A stretch of DNA of 64,000 bases from Chrysomallon squamiferum (GCA_012295275.1 CM022670.1:28390881-28454880); one strand, 5' to 3'; positions 48,477 to 62,321 are shown, counted from the stretch's first letter. Notes: generated by a model from the sequence alone, not told the origin. A program made the numbers and translations.

Positions 48477-48554
48477 CACCAGAAACAGCGTTGTCATTTT
48501 ACAACAGTGTACACAGCACCATGACAACGCTGTTCACAGCGTGGAAAGCTGGTG
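48477..48554. other. Imperfect hairpin with a perfect 14-bp stem
   Basis: AACAGCGTTGTCAT (48484-48497) and ATGACAACGCTGTT (48521-48534) are perfect reverse complements around a 23-nt loop. Outer arms CACCAG (48477-48482) and CTGGTG (48549-48554) pair across an asymmetric bulge (1 versus 14 nt). The element is GC-richer than its surroundings. It could be a structured RNA, a small inverted-repeat remnant or chance. Confidence 0.6.
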
Positions 48555-49082
48555 ACTATAAATAAGATAGGTGTCCGGTTAGGCAAATCACCTGAGAAAT
48601 AGACTGAAGCAATTACATGCTTCAGTGAATATATTAAGGTGTTAATGTTCTACAACTTTGACCTTTGTTTTAAGGTTGAAGCCAGGTTAATCCAGTTTAT
48701 GTAGTGCGTGTTATGACAGTTTCTGTAGAAAATGTCTCTGAGTGAATTTTGCCCTACATGCTTAAGACATAAATGTATAAGAGGCAGAAAGTATGTCAAA
48801 AGTACTTTTAAGATAATTATGTGGTCAGCATGATAAGCTGTCAATCAGCTAGTTAGATTGTAAGTGTTTTGTTCTTGTTACTTCTTCTTCATGAATGTTT
48901 TCTGTTTTAAATTATTATTATACTATTATTGTTTATTACTGAAAGAAAACTTACCAAAACAAATATACTCAAAAGACTGAGTGCCAACTGATGAAACCTG
49001 CAGATTGTGTGATACAAGAAACAATGCCTATTTCAGTCTGCATTTTTTGTGTTATGTCTGTGTGTGTTGTGTATTTTATGTG

Positions 49083-49088
<6 letters not shown>

Positions 49089-49134
<46 letters not shown>
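49089..49134. repeat. (GA)n microsatellite
   Basis: About 22 units; (CU)n in the host transcript. Confidence 0.97.
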
Positions 49135-49138
<4 letters not shown>

Positions 49139-49844
49139 AAATATGTATTAAAACCAAAACAATTTAGAAGTGAACTTTGTCAGCCTGAATAAACACAAGT
49201 ACATATTGTTCTCACTTTTTCTTTGTATTTCCAAATGTACTTTCAGAAGCCTCAACGCCTACGTATTTATTACAAACAACTCTTTGTAACATTTTCTACT
49301 CCAAACACCAGACTGGTAACATGCACACAGGTAAAAATAACAAACAAATATATACCTCATGTATCTTCATCTAGTGATGAAAGTAGATGACACCCAGACA
49401 AAGTACAGGCTCATGAAAATGTGATATGATATTCTTTGTCAATGTTAGACAGCCATTATGGTTAAAAAAATGTTACACTGCATGCTTACAAGGCATTAAT
49501 TGATAGTCATATACTTGCTAAATAAGTTTTTTTTTTAAATAACACCTAAAAATGTATAATAATATTAATAATAATAAAAAACATAAAAAAACAACAACCA
49601 TTAAATAAAAAATAAAAACATCTAACCTTGTGTATAAAAACAGAAAACCATCTGAAAAGTTCAAGCCAGGAACTTTATAACATCATGCCTTACAAGGAAC
49701 ATTCTAAAAATAAATATTACCACTCCTATCTCTTTCTACCTCTTGTCCGTTTTTCTGAGTGTCTGAACAGTTAATAAAAACATGCAATTACAAAAAAACA
49801 CACAGATACTATCTAACTATTTTACTTTAAGTAATTAATAAGTA

Positions 49845-50115
49845 CCCTTTATCCAAAAACAATCTACAACCCTTTGATAGTTTTGACAGTAAAACAGTAT
49901 TCCTTATCCATACATAACCAACTGTCTACCACCCTCTGGTAGGTGTGACACTGAAACAATACTCACCTGTGAGAGTTTACAGACTCCACTCACCCTTCTG
50001 CTGTCTACCAGCCTCTGACATTAATAAAACAATGCTTACTACCCTGTCTGCCACCCTGACAATGAATTAGTTAGTACTGGCTACCCCCACCATCTACCAG
50101 CCTCTGACAGGTATG
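49845..50115. repeat. Decayed minisatellite, about 75 bp, four copies
   Basis: CTACAACCCTTTGATAG, CTACCACCCTCTGGTAGGTG, CTACCAGCCTCTGACA and CTACCAGCCTCTGACAGGTA recur, each with AAAACAATACT- or ACAATGCT-like sequence between. Confidence 0.75.
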
Positions 50116-51179
50116 TTATCACCTGTAGAACAATTGAAACTAATTAAGAAACCCAATCAGTCAAAATAACAGTGAATGTTTTCTAACAACTGGAATACTC
50201 TCCTGTCAGACACAAGCTGTTTAAGTTTTACAAAACAGTCTGAGACTATGTCCATGTCAAATATGCTTTAACCATTGAAATGGATATAAAAATGTAATTA
50301 TTTATTCAATACATTTTATATTAAATGACTGTTATTTGGAATAATAATGTAATTTGTAGAACAAAAGTGGGAAAATATATAGGAAAGGTTTCGTTTTAAA
50401 GTATTGAATAATGGTGAGAAATGGAATTTATGTAACAGCATTGATTAGAATAGGAAGTTTTATCTGTCTCTCTGTCTGTCTCTCTCTCTCTCCACACACC
50501 CATAAGAATTCCAGTTCACTTTTGTTTGTGTCCTTGCAGGAAGGTGAAAATAATGCAAACAGTATGATGAAGTTTATCAACCTCATTTACCCTATCCAGC
50601 ACTGAATCATGTTATTCTCACACCAGATGACAGTAAAAATGTATTATTATCATACCATAAAGATTTCCTATTAACACTGTCTGTCTGAGAAAATGAAAAA
50701 CAATTAGGTAGTCTGCAAATGACGGCTGGAATCTTCAGATTTCCCAGAAGCAATTACTGTCCATCCATGCGACCATGAATACATTACATACATGGCAGGT
50801 CATCACACAGGTATGTGAAATACACAAACTGCATGAAATTACCAGGTGGTACAGGTAGCCAATTCATTTCGCCCACTCCCGTGAGATGTAACAGTGATAA
50901 AAGTTTCATGTTTCAAATCTGTGTATTCTGACTTTCTATTTAATACTTGGACAATACACACTTTCAGATCGTGCTTTAGAAGCTGTGTCATTTGTGTATA
51001 CAAAATATCTCTTATTATAGCTTGATTTTACAGACCTTGATATTCACATTTTAATTATTTTAATTATTTTCTTTTATATTAAATAGACTTCTAGACCATT
51101 TTGTATATCAATACCTCTACTTCTATCATATATTTATGAAAGTGGTATATATGTGTATATCTTATAACAAAACACAGCT

Positions 51180-51550
51180 ATTATGGAATATAATAATTTT
51201 GGTATGTCACAGCCATTTGTAATAAAATTTCATATGCCATATGTCTTTTATTTAGTCATTTTATTTCAATTTCTTTTATTACATATGTGTATAATAAAAT
51301 CTTATATTACACTTTCATTATCCATGCAAAATCATACTACCTTATCATGTATTACTGTATATTATGTCAGTTTCATATAATTATAATGCAATATAAATGA
51401 TTTGGTGTATCATGGCTTTGTATGTAAATGATTTTATATGTCATACTTCATATATGAAACATATAACATCTTGGTATCTGATAGCTTCACATATACTGTA
51501 ACTTATACATAACTTAGTATATCACAGTGATATATGTCAGGACATAAAAC
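51180..51550. repeat. Decayed AT-rich tandem repeat
   Basis: TTTGGTATGTCACAG, TTTGGTGTATCATGGC, CTTGGTATCTGATAGC and CTTAGTATATCACAG recur with TATATGTCATAC-like sequence between. Period is irregular. Confidence 0.55.
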
Positions 51551-51884
51551 AGTGTAGTCCACTCACCTGACACTGACCAGTCACAAAAACAGCAGTGTCG
51601 AATATCTGAAGTGTTCCCCATTATTCCATTAATATCTGTGACTGTTTTTTTCCCATGCTGTCCACAGTGGGTCTTCTCTTTCTGAACCAATAACTTTCAC
51701 TGAACTCTGACCTTTTCAATACCAAAACCAGTGACCAGTGCAATGTCCACTTTGAGACCAAGGAGACCTCACACTGGCCTATTTACAAAGGTTATGCAAG
51801 AGGTGACCAGAAGTTGCAGAAATGAGTTGACAAACATGGAGGGATGTTTCAACTGATTGATTGCTTGCTATCCTCCCTGGCAAG

Positions 51885-52110
51885 TGAAACAAGCAAGGGG
51901 AGTGATAGAATGAAGCCAGGAAGGTGTGTGATAGAGTGATGCCAGAAAGAGGTGATCAGAGGCAAACAAGTAAGGGTACACTGAGGCAAACAAGTATGCG
52001 GATGGTCTAAGGGAAACATGCAAAGAATTTGTCTGAGGAAAACAATGGTGGGTCTGAGAAAACTGGCAAACAGAAAGGGTTTGGACTAATGAATTGGTTC
52101 CAGTCAAAAG
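51885..52110. repeat. Decayed GAGGCAAACAAG-type repeat
   Basis: GAGGCAAACAAGTAAGGG, GAGGCAAACAAGTATGCGG, AAGGGAAACATGCAAAG and GAGGAAAACAATGGTGGG recur at about 30-40 bp. Confidence 0.6.
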
Positions 52111-53210
52111 GGTTATGCAAGGGGGTGGTTGCAGACAAAAACACTAAATGAACGGTTCCACTGACAGACTGCTTGTTGTCTGCCCTGGCAGCACAATCAA
52201 TCTTTATTTGCCTATTAACACAGGAAATCCTCAAGACAGGCTACTAATGACTTCATGCAAATTAAGTTAGAGAGAGATAATATGGGAGATAATTCTATCA
52301 GACCAAATAAATTACACTGACAATATAAAAATAAAAAATAAAAATGAGTAACTGAAAGTTGGAATGTAGAATAATGAATTTAAAAAATTTAATTTTAGTT
52401 CATAATTTCACATTTCTAGTTATATTGCATTTATTATAAAATAAAAAAATTAAAATGCAGGTAGATGCTGTAATATAATTCACACCTTCTGGCCAATTTC
52501 CTAAACAGTGTTTTGAATCTGAATTTTTTATAGATATACATATATATATAAATTACATGCAAAGAAAATATATAGAACTCTTTAAAATTTAAATTTTATA
52601 AATATTTGTATGTTTAAAACATGTAGCTATTAAATGCTAATGTTTTTTTGTCTGTTTTTTTAAATTTCAGAAAATGCAAAATGATTATTCCAAGAAAGAA
52701 AAAAAGCAGCAATTCAAATTTTAATTTAAAAATACAATAATTTTATAACCTTTACCAATTCATTATATGCATATAAGTGTGTTATTTTTCATAGATATCA
52801 GAAGGTGTGAACACTGAATAACCATAAAGTCTAATATCAAGTGATCTTTAAAATTAACATTGTCTGGCCTAAGGAGATAATGTCAACAGGTTTTAGAAAT
52901 CAGGATCATATGATCTTTGAAAATAATTAAAAAAAAGAGTATCATATACAAAACAAAACAGCTTTAAATAACCTTAGAAATTAATATCAGCAGATTCTAA
53001 AACATGACCTGAACATCTCAATTCAGGTCAACCACACACATAAATTAATATGAACTGACATCCATAAATGAACATCAAGCCATTAATAAGTGATGAGCAG
53101 AAATGATAAAACCCATTAAACAGTGGAAAGAAGACATCAAACTGGTCAATTAGTCTATCAATTACCCACAACTATTAGTATTACCTTATCTTACTGATGA
53201 CAGATCATTC

Positions 53211-53362
53211 ATTAATCCAAGAGATAATCTTGGAACATCTATTCCTTAATCCTACTGATAATCTCAGACTGTCAATCCATTAATCCTACAGATAACCTAT
53301 GAACATCATTCCATTAATCCTATAATCTCTGAACATCATTTCATTAATCCTACAGATAATAT
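53211..53362. repeat. Tandem repeat, about 38 bp, four to five copies
   Basis: CATTAATCC(T/A)ACAGATAA..T.TGAACATCATTC-like units recur, with one shortened copy. Confidence 0.85.
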
Positions 53363-53670
53363 CATAAGTTTAATCATCTTTGTGATATAGTGGTCATTTT
53401 TGAAAGTGAAATGAAAGGGCAGGTGGTTTTATACCCAGTTTCTGATGAGCCTGTTTCTCATGGCTCAGTACAGTGTCTTGGGACTCACCACCGGCAGGGA
53501 GGAATTAAAGTGAGACAGATAACAAAGAGTCTTTGTTTAACATAATCTCCACCTTCCTTCAGGCTGAGTGGATCAGTCTTAAGATGGAAGTGGATAGTTA
53601 AGTGGACAGGTCAGATGTAAGAAGGTTTTACTCTCTCTTGTTCTAGAGTAGTTTTTAGTTTACTTTTAGT

Positions 53671-53676
<6 letters not shown>

Positions 53677-53705
<29 letters not shown>
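53677..53705. repeat. Poly(T) tract
   Basis: About 29 T residues. Confidence 0.95.
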
Positions 53706-54461
53706 GAGCCTTGATCAGTTGATGGGATTAAGGAGTTTATTTTTTTTTTTAAATGATTTGTTCATGGTTAATTATTATATCATTATCATAATTTGTTTTG
53801 GTAATTATTACTTATTATTATTATTATACTAATTTCTAATTATTTCATTATTCATTGCAATCTGGGTTTTATTTTTTTATTTTTTTTCAAATTCTCAAAT
53901 TTTGGGTATCATGAATTTAAGTTATTTATATTCTGGTATAAATGACAGTATTTTACAAAAATTTAACACTTGTGAAATTCTTATCTGCTGCTTGAACTTT
54001 TTTGTCAACTGACACCTATCAACAATAAACTTTAAAATACCAGGTATAAATTAAGTACTGTATATTTTATATGGTTAAAGAAGAAAAAAGAAATGACCCT
54101 TTAAGATTTTTTTTATTTTCATGGGTTCATAAAAATCTGTGACTATAATAATAAGGCCAACATGAAGGTAAGAAATTATAGACTAAACATACCTGGAGAT
54201 CGAGACAACTGAGGTAAAAATTTACCTTTTGACCTCAGGTAATTTAAGAATCTGTTTAGAGGAATGAACTTGGTGAGAAAATACGTTAACCCTAAGTCAT
54301 CTATACCACACAGAGTAATTTACCTGAACAGTTATGTACCTTTTTTTTTTTTTTTGAGATGTTGTTTAAAGTGTTAATATTACATAAAAAAAACAACTAT
54401 TGAACTTATTTATGAGGATTATTGTTCAGAGAATAGGAAATAGATTTAAATAAAAAAAAAT

Positions 54462-54468
54462 AATTTAA

Positions 54469-54499
<31 letters not shown>

Positions 54500-54500
54500 A
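54462..54500. repeat. (AAAT)n microsatellite
   Basis: About nine AAAT units. Confidence 0.9.
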
Positions 54501-57500
54501 GCTAATATAACTGAAAAGGTAGAACAAAATTAATAAAAAAAAAAAAATTAAATGTGAAGGTTTTTTTTCTAACTATATTAAATAATCTATCTAAAACTAT
54601 TTATCTGGGGTTAAGTCAGTAGCTTTCAGATCAGAACAAAGTAGGATCATCTCTCTACAACTTCTCTACAATTAGAGTAACTGTTTGTTTAACAAATATT
54701 CTTTGACAAACAATCAAGGCTTATGAAAAGAATGAACAGGCACAGCTGAATCTTCAGAAAAAGTAATGACAAAAAAATCTTTTACCAATAACCAAATCTG
54801 GAAATTAATTTCAGACTTAAAATATTTAAAAAAATAATAATAATAATTTAAAGATATTTCAGAAATTTATCTGTAGAATAACATGAATTACAGAAATAAA
54901 TAAATAAAAAATTTTTAAAAATTAAAAAACATAAAATAAAACATTAAAAATAAAATAACAGAAAGTACAGAAAATAACTAAATATAACACAGAAAAAAAG
55001 AAACAATCAAACTGGATAAATATCCATTCAAAATACTTTTTTTTTCTTTTTTTTTAAAAGAATGAAAATTTCCAACAATACTGTTGACATTTTGCTACAA
55101 GTTCTCACCTGCATTCAATGAGTAAAAATTCCTTGCACACTTTGCCTGGTGTTATTCATATCAGTCGTGTTGCAACAACTCCGACAACTCCGTAACAATC
55201 TAGCTGAACCAAATTTGTCACCCAAATGTTTGACACGTTTCTGCTTTAAACTGAGTTTTTACCACACAAAAATAAACACAAGAAGAAAGTGTGGCTGCAG
55301 CAGCCAATGGAATGACAAAATTTGAAATTGTTTTTTGTATACAATATAAAATATTGTCCAATGATAAGAACAATGTCTTACTTGAAGTAAACAATAATGT
55401 GGACACCTGGAAAAAATGGGGAATAAAAGTTCTTTTTAAATTTTTTTTATTACTTCATTTCTTCTTCTTTTTTTTTATTGCTAAATTTGTAGTTTGTAAA
55501 TAATTTAAAAGAAAAAATGTTTTTTAAAAAGAGAAATGATAATGAAGTTTTAAATTGTTCTTGATACCTATTATTTAGATAACTGCAAAATAAACACTCT
55601 TATGTACATTTTAGATAAATTAGGAAATTAATGTGTATATCCAATTTAGAAATACATATTAAATTATTTCTGTAGTGAAATATTTCAAAACCTCGCTATT
55701 TCCAGACCTTTGTTCTAAAACTACAGACAGAGAGACAGACCACCCAACCCCCTGAAAATCCTGCTATGAGCCAGTCAGTCCTTGAAGAATAAAACCACGT
55801 CACATCTAATTAACAGAACTCCTGTGGATTTTATCAACATCGTTTAATGAACCCCTCCCCTGTTTCCTCCTCATGCACTGTCACCAAAAGCCCCCCCTTG
55901 AACAGGACAACAATTGCATTAGGAAGGGCAGGATAGTTTAGTCACCCTGGATGCAAATAACCTGACAATTATTTGCCCATTGTGTGTAACATGATGTGAC
56001 AAGCTGTAGAAAATAGTGAAAACCAGCAAACGCAAATAAATACTGTCTTTGTGTCTATTTCAATGACTGGCCTTGAATGATGATTACTGTTAACATTGGA
56101 AACTCATCCTGTTATTTGAAATAATCTCTTCAGAAATAGCTTTCAGAATTATTCATGTTGGTTCCTCATTAAAGGGATTCATTACAGAGGGGTTATCAAA
56201 GTACATATGTATTTATGATATTAAAAATAAAAACTGACTTAAAGCATTATATTCTGTGTTATACATAAGATAACAACCAAAACTTTTTGTAAACAAAAAT
56301 ATATATATTTCAGTCATTATACTTACTGAGAGGCATTTTTTTTTTTTTTTAAAGTTTATATATATATATATTTTTATTTTTTTTTTTTTTGCATGATATA
56401 CATATCTATTCTGATTCTGTCATTGATTTTTCATATTTATTGCTATGAACAAAATAAAAAAAAAACCTGTCTTCAGTAAACATTTTACTATTATACATAT
56501 TACACCACACTAAATCAATAATCAGAAACATCCAACATAATTTATAAGTTATAGGAAAAACAATTAAAAATTCTTAAAATATAACTGAACTTATAAATTT
56601 CATTTATTCCATTCTAGTCTGTAATGAGTCTGAAACCATATTATAGATACTGGACCAATTATCTGGCGTCCTGAAATCCAGGAAGACCTGAAATCTGGAA
56701 GATTTTTCCTGTCGCTATTGTCATTATTTGCACGAGTAAGTGTTGTCCTCACTACAGTTTTTTTGTGAGCAAGAACTTTCAAGCTAAGTCAAAGATAGTG
56801 TCAAAGAAAAAAGTAAACTGAACACTGCCTTCATCTATACCAAAACATAGCTACAATCACAAGGACATTGGCACTATGTGGCCTGTTTTGGAAAGCTTTC
56901 ATTTTTTTTTTTTGAAAGTAATAATTCTAAAGATGGCCTGCACCTATACCAACACAACTGAAATCACAAGGACATCAGCAGCATACATAACCAGTGTGAA
57001 ATAACCAGGATTCTTGAACAATGAATTGTTGCTGGTGTGACTGATGTAACAGTAAACACTGGGTACACACACAGGTAACTGCTCAAGTAGCCAACTTGGA
57101 CACTTCTCCGAGCAGCAGGCTTTGTCAACTGTACACTGAGGACAATGGCTAATAACACACCTCGTAAAGACCATTGTTGGATCCCCGATGGGCTGGGGTG
57201 AAACACCCAGACATGCTATTGATGCTGTTTCCACCTGCAGAAAGGCCACAAGTTCAAATGTTGAAGAGTTTCTGTTTTTACCTGGATTTTCCCACGAAAT
57301 ACCTCAACTGTGTTTGATTAGTCAAAGAGAAAGTGTCTGCTTTTGTAACTCCTATTTATACTGAGATAACTTAGAAAGTTTGAACAGACTTTTTGCAGAA
57401 TCTTGAAAAAATAACAAATGGTTAATTCTTGTAAAACTTGTATTAAATAGTAAGAAAAAATGCATTATCTCTCTCCCCCCATTGTCCCATTCTTATCTGT

Positions 57501-57784
57501 TTTCTGTCATTCATTCTCCACTCTTTTTTTGTCTTACTGATTTTCTTTTCCTTCTTTCCTTCCATTTACAACTCCTACCCAACATAAGACAAACCTATTG
57601 TCATATCATACAGCAACATACATTTTAAAATTCTGTAAACATGAATCTAAAAATGCTCTAAATACTGACAAAGAAATGATGACAACATGGCATTTATCAT
57701 CATTTTGAACACCACATAAATCCCCTAAATTCAAGAGAAAAATAAGAAAAAAAAAAAAAAATTAAAAATTAAAAAATCTGTTAC

Positions 57785-58049
57785 CTGCTAGAACCTGTTG
57801 TCTTCGAATTCCAATTCCCATTTCAAATTTTCTGTTATGAAATCCTTTGACTCGTTCACTGAAACTGCGGACCCAGACATGGTTTTGTTCAAGAAATGAT
57901 TGATGTTTTGAGCAGTTATTTGTTTCTGGTGTCCGGAATTCCTGCTTGTTGTTTACTGTTTCAGACAGCATCCACAATTTTCCATGATTGTCATAAGAAT
58001 AAACCTCACAGTCAACTGATTTTTGTCTTTTCCAACACACCGATGCCAT
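57785..58049 (-). CDS. DLC1: DLC1-like candidate first coding exon (long N-terminus)
   Basis: ATG at 58049-58047 has A at -3 and G at +4, with an in-frame TAA 18 bases upstream and no convincing acceptor in between, as expected for a first exon. The frame encodes MASVCWKRQKSVDCEVYSYD, later NHVWVRSFSERVKGF, and ends IRRQQVLA plus one base before the donor GTAACA, phase 1. It can therefore join the SAM exon at 30892 or the optional 43.2-kb exon. I do not recognise the 88 residues. They are basic and non-repetitive, and differ from the vertebrate long N-termini I know, which are poorly conserved. The support is phase, start context and reading frame only. Confidence 0.45.
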
Positions 58050-58719
58050 TGTTAATGTGTTCAATTCTTATTTATTTGTATTCATCATTACTATTATTAT
58101 TTATTTTAAAACACAGTTCTGCTATTTACTATTAAAAATAAAATGTTCAATACAATGGTTTTTGTTTATATTCATATCTTACACAATCTTTATGTATAGA
58201 GTTTAATATTTTGTTTAAATATGTTTTGTAATTTGTTACGTATCTTCTTTTTTTTTTTTTAATCCAACATCTTTCAATCATTTCCAAAATTTAAAAATGT
58301 ATTTCATTGTAAATAGGCAAAAAACCACCCAACAATTTCTCCATTAAAAACAGCAAACAGAATTGTTTAATTATGATAAAAAGTAGATTACCACATTAAC
58401 ATGTTAAAAATCATTCTGAAAGAAAACTTGGAATAATAATTTATACCTTGGGCATCTAATATTATATAGAAATTGTTTTTTTTTTTATCTCTTATTGTAT
58501 TTTCTACTGCACATCCTGTGTTGTTTATGTCACACTGACAAATGTGTCCTGTACTACACAGTGTGTCTTTTTATCTCTCATCTGACAAAACAAACTGAAG
58601 AAATCTGGGATTTGTGTTGTTTTTTCTTATCCTTAATCCTCACCATTCAAAATATGAACACCCATTTGAAGATTAAAATCCAAATTGTGAGCACAAAGGG
58701 AGGACCAACAATATCAGTT

Positions 58720-59175
58720 TTAAAATGCCTGAAGGAAACTGCTTTAAATCCTTCTGGAAAAAACTTTTTGAATATTTATAAGTATTAAGGATAAAAGAAA
58801 AAATGGTTTTAACACTCAAATTTCAAAGATGGCAAAATATTTTAAAAATGCAGTTTGTTTAATGCCATTAGGGAAATATTTAAAATCCTTTATATAAAAT
58901 GTTTTTGATCTGGAGTATATGAATATGAAAAGAAAAACACTGAATTTATAAATTCCAAATTCTGAATATTAACAATAAAAGTTTGAGAAAGATATTTTAA
59001 AATCGGTCATGGAAAATCTTCATGTTTTGTCCACATGTATCAAACGATGCATTTACAAACTCCAAAATCTGAATAAATTTCCCAAACTTTATCACTTATG
59101 AAATTCCAAAGGAGAAATATTTTAAAATCCTTCAAGGAAGATGTAATGTGTTATATGCACATACATATGAAAACA
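58720..59175. repeat. Decayed tandem repeat, about 145 bp, three copies
   Basis: GAAATATTTAAAATCCTTTAT, AGATATTTTAAAATCGGTCA and AATATTTTAAAATCCTTCAAG precede similar AAAAT.TT..TGTTTT..TC.. segments, and TTATAAATTCCAAATTCTGAA resembles TTACAAACTCCAAAATCTGAA. The copies are strongly diverged. Confidence 0.7.
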
Positions 59176-61499
59176 AAAGAGAACATGATGGAAACACACA
59201 CTGTCCATGCTAATACAAGTCCTGAATGACCAAGCGGTCGGTCATCTCTTGAGACTGGTCACATTCCACATGACAAACGGTTTTGATGTGGCCATATGTC
59301 AACTAGACTTAAGCTGCAAGCTAAGATGGACATAGGTCAGTCAGAAATTACTTCACCTGGCAAGACAATTGAAACAAGGTTTTGGCCATTGTCCAGAGAT
59401 GTGTCTGTAACAAAAATCTGTTCATCCATCCATCCTGAGTACTTTCTCTTCCACAGACAATAGCAACAAGACACAATCAAACAGACAGAGCCAGAACAAG
59501 CCAATCACAGCACAGCCTGCCTGCCTGCCAGGCCTTTAATTACTGTTGTTATAAGACCCCAACCTGCTTATCTTGGGACACACATAGACAAGGATACTCA
59601 GAGAAAAGACATGCCTGAACCCTCAGTAAAATGTAAGCATGTGTCAGATATCTGATTAATTTAAGACAAAACGAAATTAAAACAGGTCATATAACATTTC
59701 TTAAAAGGCAGCAAACAAGGTGTATGAATGTTTGAGTGTATGTGTGTGTACTACATGTTCATATACCATCATACTTAAAGCACCTATGATATTTATATAC
59801 TTGAATCTTCAGCAACTGACAGATTTATGGCTGATAAAAATCAAAGTGGACAACATGCATTTTCTACAAGACAGCACTGTCCACACAGCAACCACTCAAG
59901 TCTGTGATGTGGCATGAAGGGTGTTACAAGCCAGACTAACAGCTGAGAAGAATGAAGACTGCCGTATATCAGTTACAAGTGTGTGTATACACCTTCCCCT
60001 CTTTATTCTGGTCAAGTACTGAAGAGGTTAACTCCCCTGACCTTTGATCTCCAGTTTTTAAGTACAGTATATATCACTTCTTTCATCACCTGAGTGTTTT
60101 GTACAGAGGATGATAGACAGAAAGATGGAAATAAAGGGGAGTTAGAGGAAAGAAAGATAGAAATGACAAAAATTAAAAATTAAAAAGAAGAAAACAAGAA
60201 ATTTGGTTACTTATTAAATACTGTGATTATGATATCATAAGCACCAGTAAAAACCAAAATAATTTTTTTTTAAATTACATTTTGTTTTAAAACAATGATT
60301 AATTCTGTTATTTTTACCAACAACTTCCCAAAATAACAACTGTTAAAAAAATAAAAAATAAATTAAAAAATGTTCTAAAAAAAGGAAACAATTTTTGTTT
60401 TCTGTTGAAACACAGCTAAATATTATGTCCTACATCAGAAATGTCTCAGATATCAGATAGCAAATACACAGATAAAACAAATGCCAGTGAAATGTGTAAC
60501 ACAAGCTGGTGGGAAAAACTGGAAATGTCAAGAATTTCCTTCTAATTTCACTCATTTGTCATATGTGTTTATGATACTCCAGTAATTACTGGCAATAAAC
60601 TGTATTAATTAGGAGATCAGCCATCAGGTGGTCCCATTTAACAACAGACAACAGAAAAAGAAGATTTTAGGAGAATTAATAATGGGTGTGGGTGCTTTGT
60701 TTTGCTTACTTTTATAAAATTTTGATGACTACATTTTGTCATCAAATAATAATAAAAAATCACAATTTAAAAATGGAACAGTTAATTTTTCGTTCAATTG
60801 GCTTGTTTGTCAGAAAAAGTTTCTCAAAAAGAGTTCTACATATGGTAAAATAATCAAAGAAATCCAACAAACATTCATGCAGGCAAGCATTCACAGCTAC
60901 AAACAAGCACACAAATAACAGTTCAATGATAAAATCTTAAAATGAATGTAGTTACAATTAATGGTATGTATTCAACTCAGAAAAAAGTTCAAGTATGTAA
61001 ATCATGGACAGACATCAGCAGGAGTTTCTGCACAGGACAGGGCTAATATTAGCAGATAAAAAAAAAACCTTCACCACTTGCTAGACACTTCAGTGTCTAA
61101 ATTCGAGATAATCCAACAAAGCAGTAAGGTCCCCTGCACCAATTAAACACAAGTTCAGAGCAGCCAACGACCTTTCTCAAGACTAATCAGCAAAACGGTT
61201 TCCTTTTATCAGTAAACTTTAAAGTAAGCAGGAGTAATATTTGTGTCAGCTTTGTAAAATACAGCACATTTAGCTTGTCTGGGCTTTACCACAGGGACAC
61301 TAAATGGTGTCCAATCTGACAAGAAGAGGTCAAAGACATCAGAAGACCATTGTGTGCTGGGATCTGCATTTTACCAGTAAATGTCAAAAAAACAATGAAA
61401 TCATGGAGTCAGTCACTTGGGTTCTCTTTTAATTTCATTTTTATGTGCAGCAATTTTTCATGACTGTGCATGCCATGCATGCATAAATCTTTGGTTGTT

Positions 61500-61700
61500 A
61501 CCTAAAGTTGGACAGTAAACGTTATAAATACAATAAACCTTTATCTTACGCATATATTAGCCATTCAAGTTTAGAGATTCAATGCCATGAATGCATGCAA
61601 TATTAGTTTCTGTAGTTTGGTTAATGTTGTAAACACTATACATTTATCTTATGCATATAGTAGCTATCAAGTTGAAATTTTTCACTGAATGCATGTTTAA
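61500..61700. repeat. Two-copy decayed duplication
   Basis: CCTTTATCTTACGCATATATTAG and CATTTATCTTATGCATATAGTAG lie about 110 bp apart. Each is followed by a GAATGCATG segment. Confidence 0.7.
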
Positions 61701-61744
61701 ACCATAAATACATGTATTTTTGGGCAAAAGCAACAAAATCTAAC

Positions 61745-61750
<6 letters not shown>

Positions 61751-61779
<29 letters not shown>
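61751..61779. repeat. (GT)n microsatellite
   Basis: About 14 GT units. Confidence 0.95.
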
Positions 61780-61780
<1 letters not shown>

Positions 61781-62321
61781 TGTATATGTGGAGAGAGTAA
61801 CAAGCGAAATATTGAAAATACATTAACAAAATGAAGGAAAATATGATAATAAATAAAAACAATGTTGACAAAAAAATAATAACACCTCAAATGAATTAAA
61901 AAATAATTTTTAACAAAACAAAAAATAAAATAAAATATAAAATAAAACATACATAAATTAACAAATTAACAAATAAATAATAAATAAAAAATAAAGATTT
62001 AACATACTTTTTACACACTGTACAATTACATCATAATGAGGTATGTGATGTTTAGCACATACCTATGGTATTTGACAGGTTAGCTACAGGCTCAGCATGT
62101 TGTTACATAACCCATTACTCAAACCACTCTTATGTTATACTTAGGAATGTCCTCTAGCTTTGAAACAGTTATTAATGGTAAGTACTGTCCTGCCTTAGGC
62201 AGACTTCATTTTGGGCTTTTGGAACTAATTAGGACAGAGATGTCATTTTTTTTTTTCCTACTGTTCATTTAAGCCAGTGCTCAACATCTGTTTCATCAAA
62301 GATTATTGTCTATGCTTTATT

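Larger units (their letters stand above)
43784..57784. other. Long 5' intron (about 14 kb)
   Basis: Apart from the arrays listed separately I see no coding similarity. The longest plus-strand open frame (45402-45866, 154 codons) lies on a decayed CCCACCA-rich tandem repeat. T-rich low-complexity sequence occupies about 46210-46620. Confidence 0.7.

Noticed and set aside
53385-53540. tRNA-like or SINE-like segment
   Set aside because: There is only a vague A-box-like TATAGTGGTCA and no acceptable B box at the right distance.
56944-57249. 101-residue cysteine-containing minus-strand frame as an extra exon
   Set aside because: No recognisable domain, and I did not find splice sites of the required phase; it may be an old transposon fragment.
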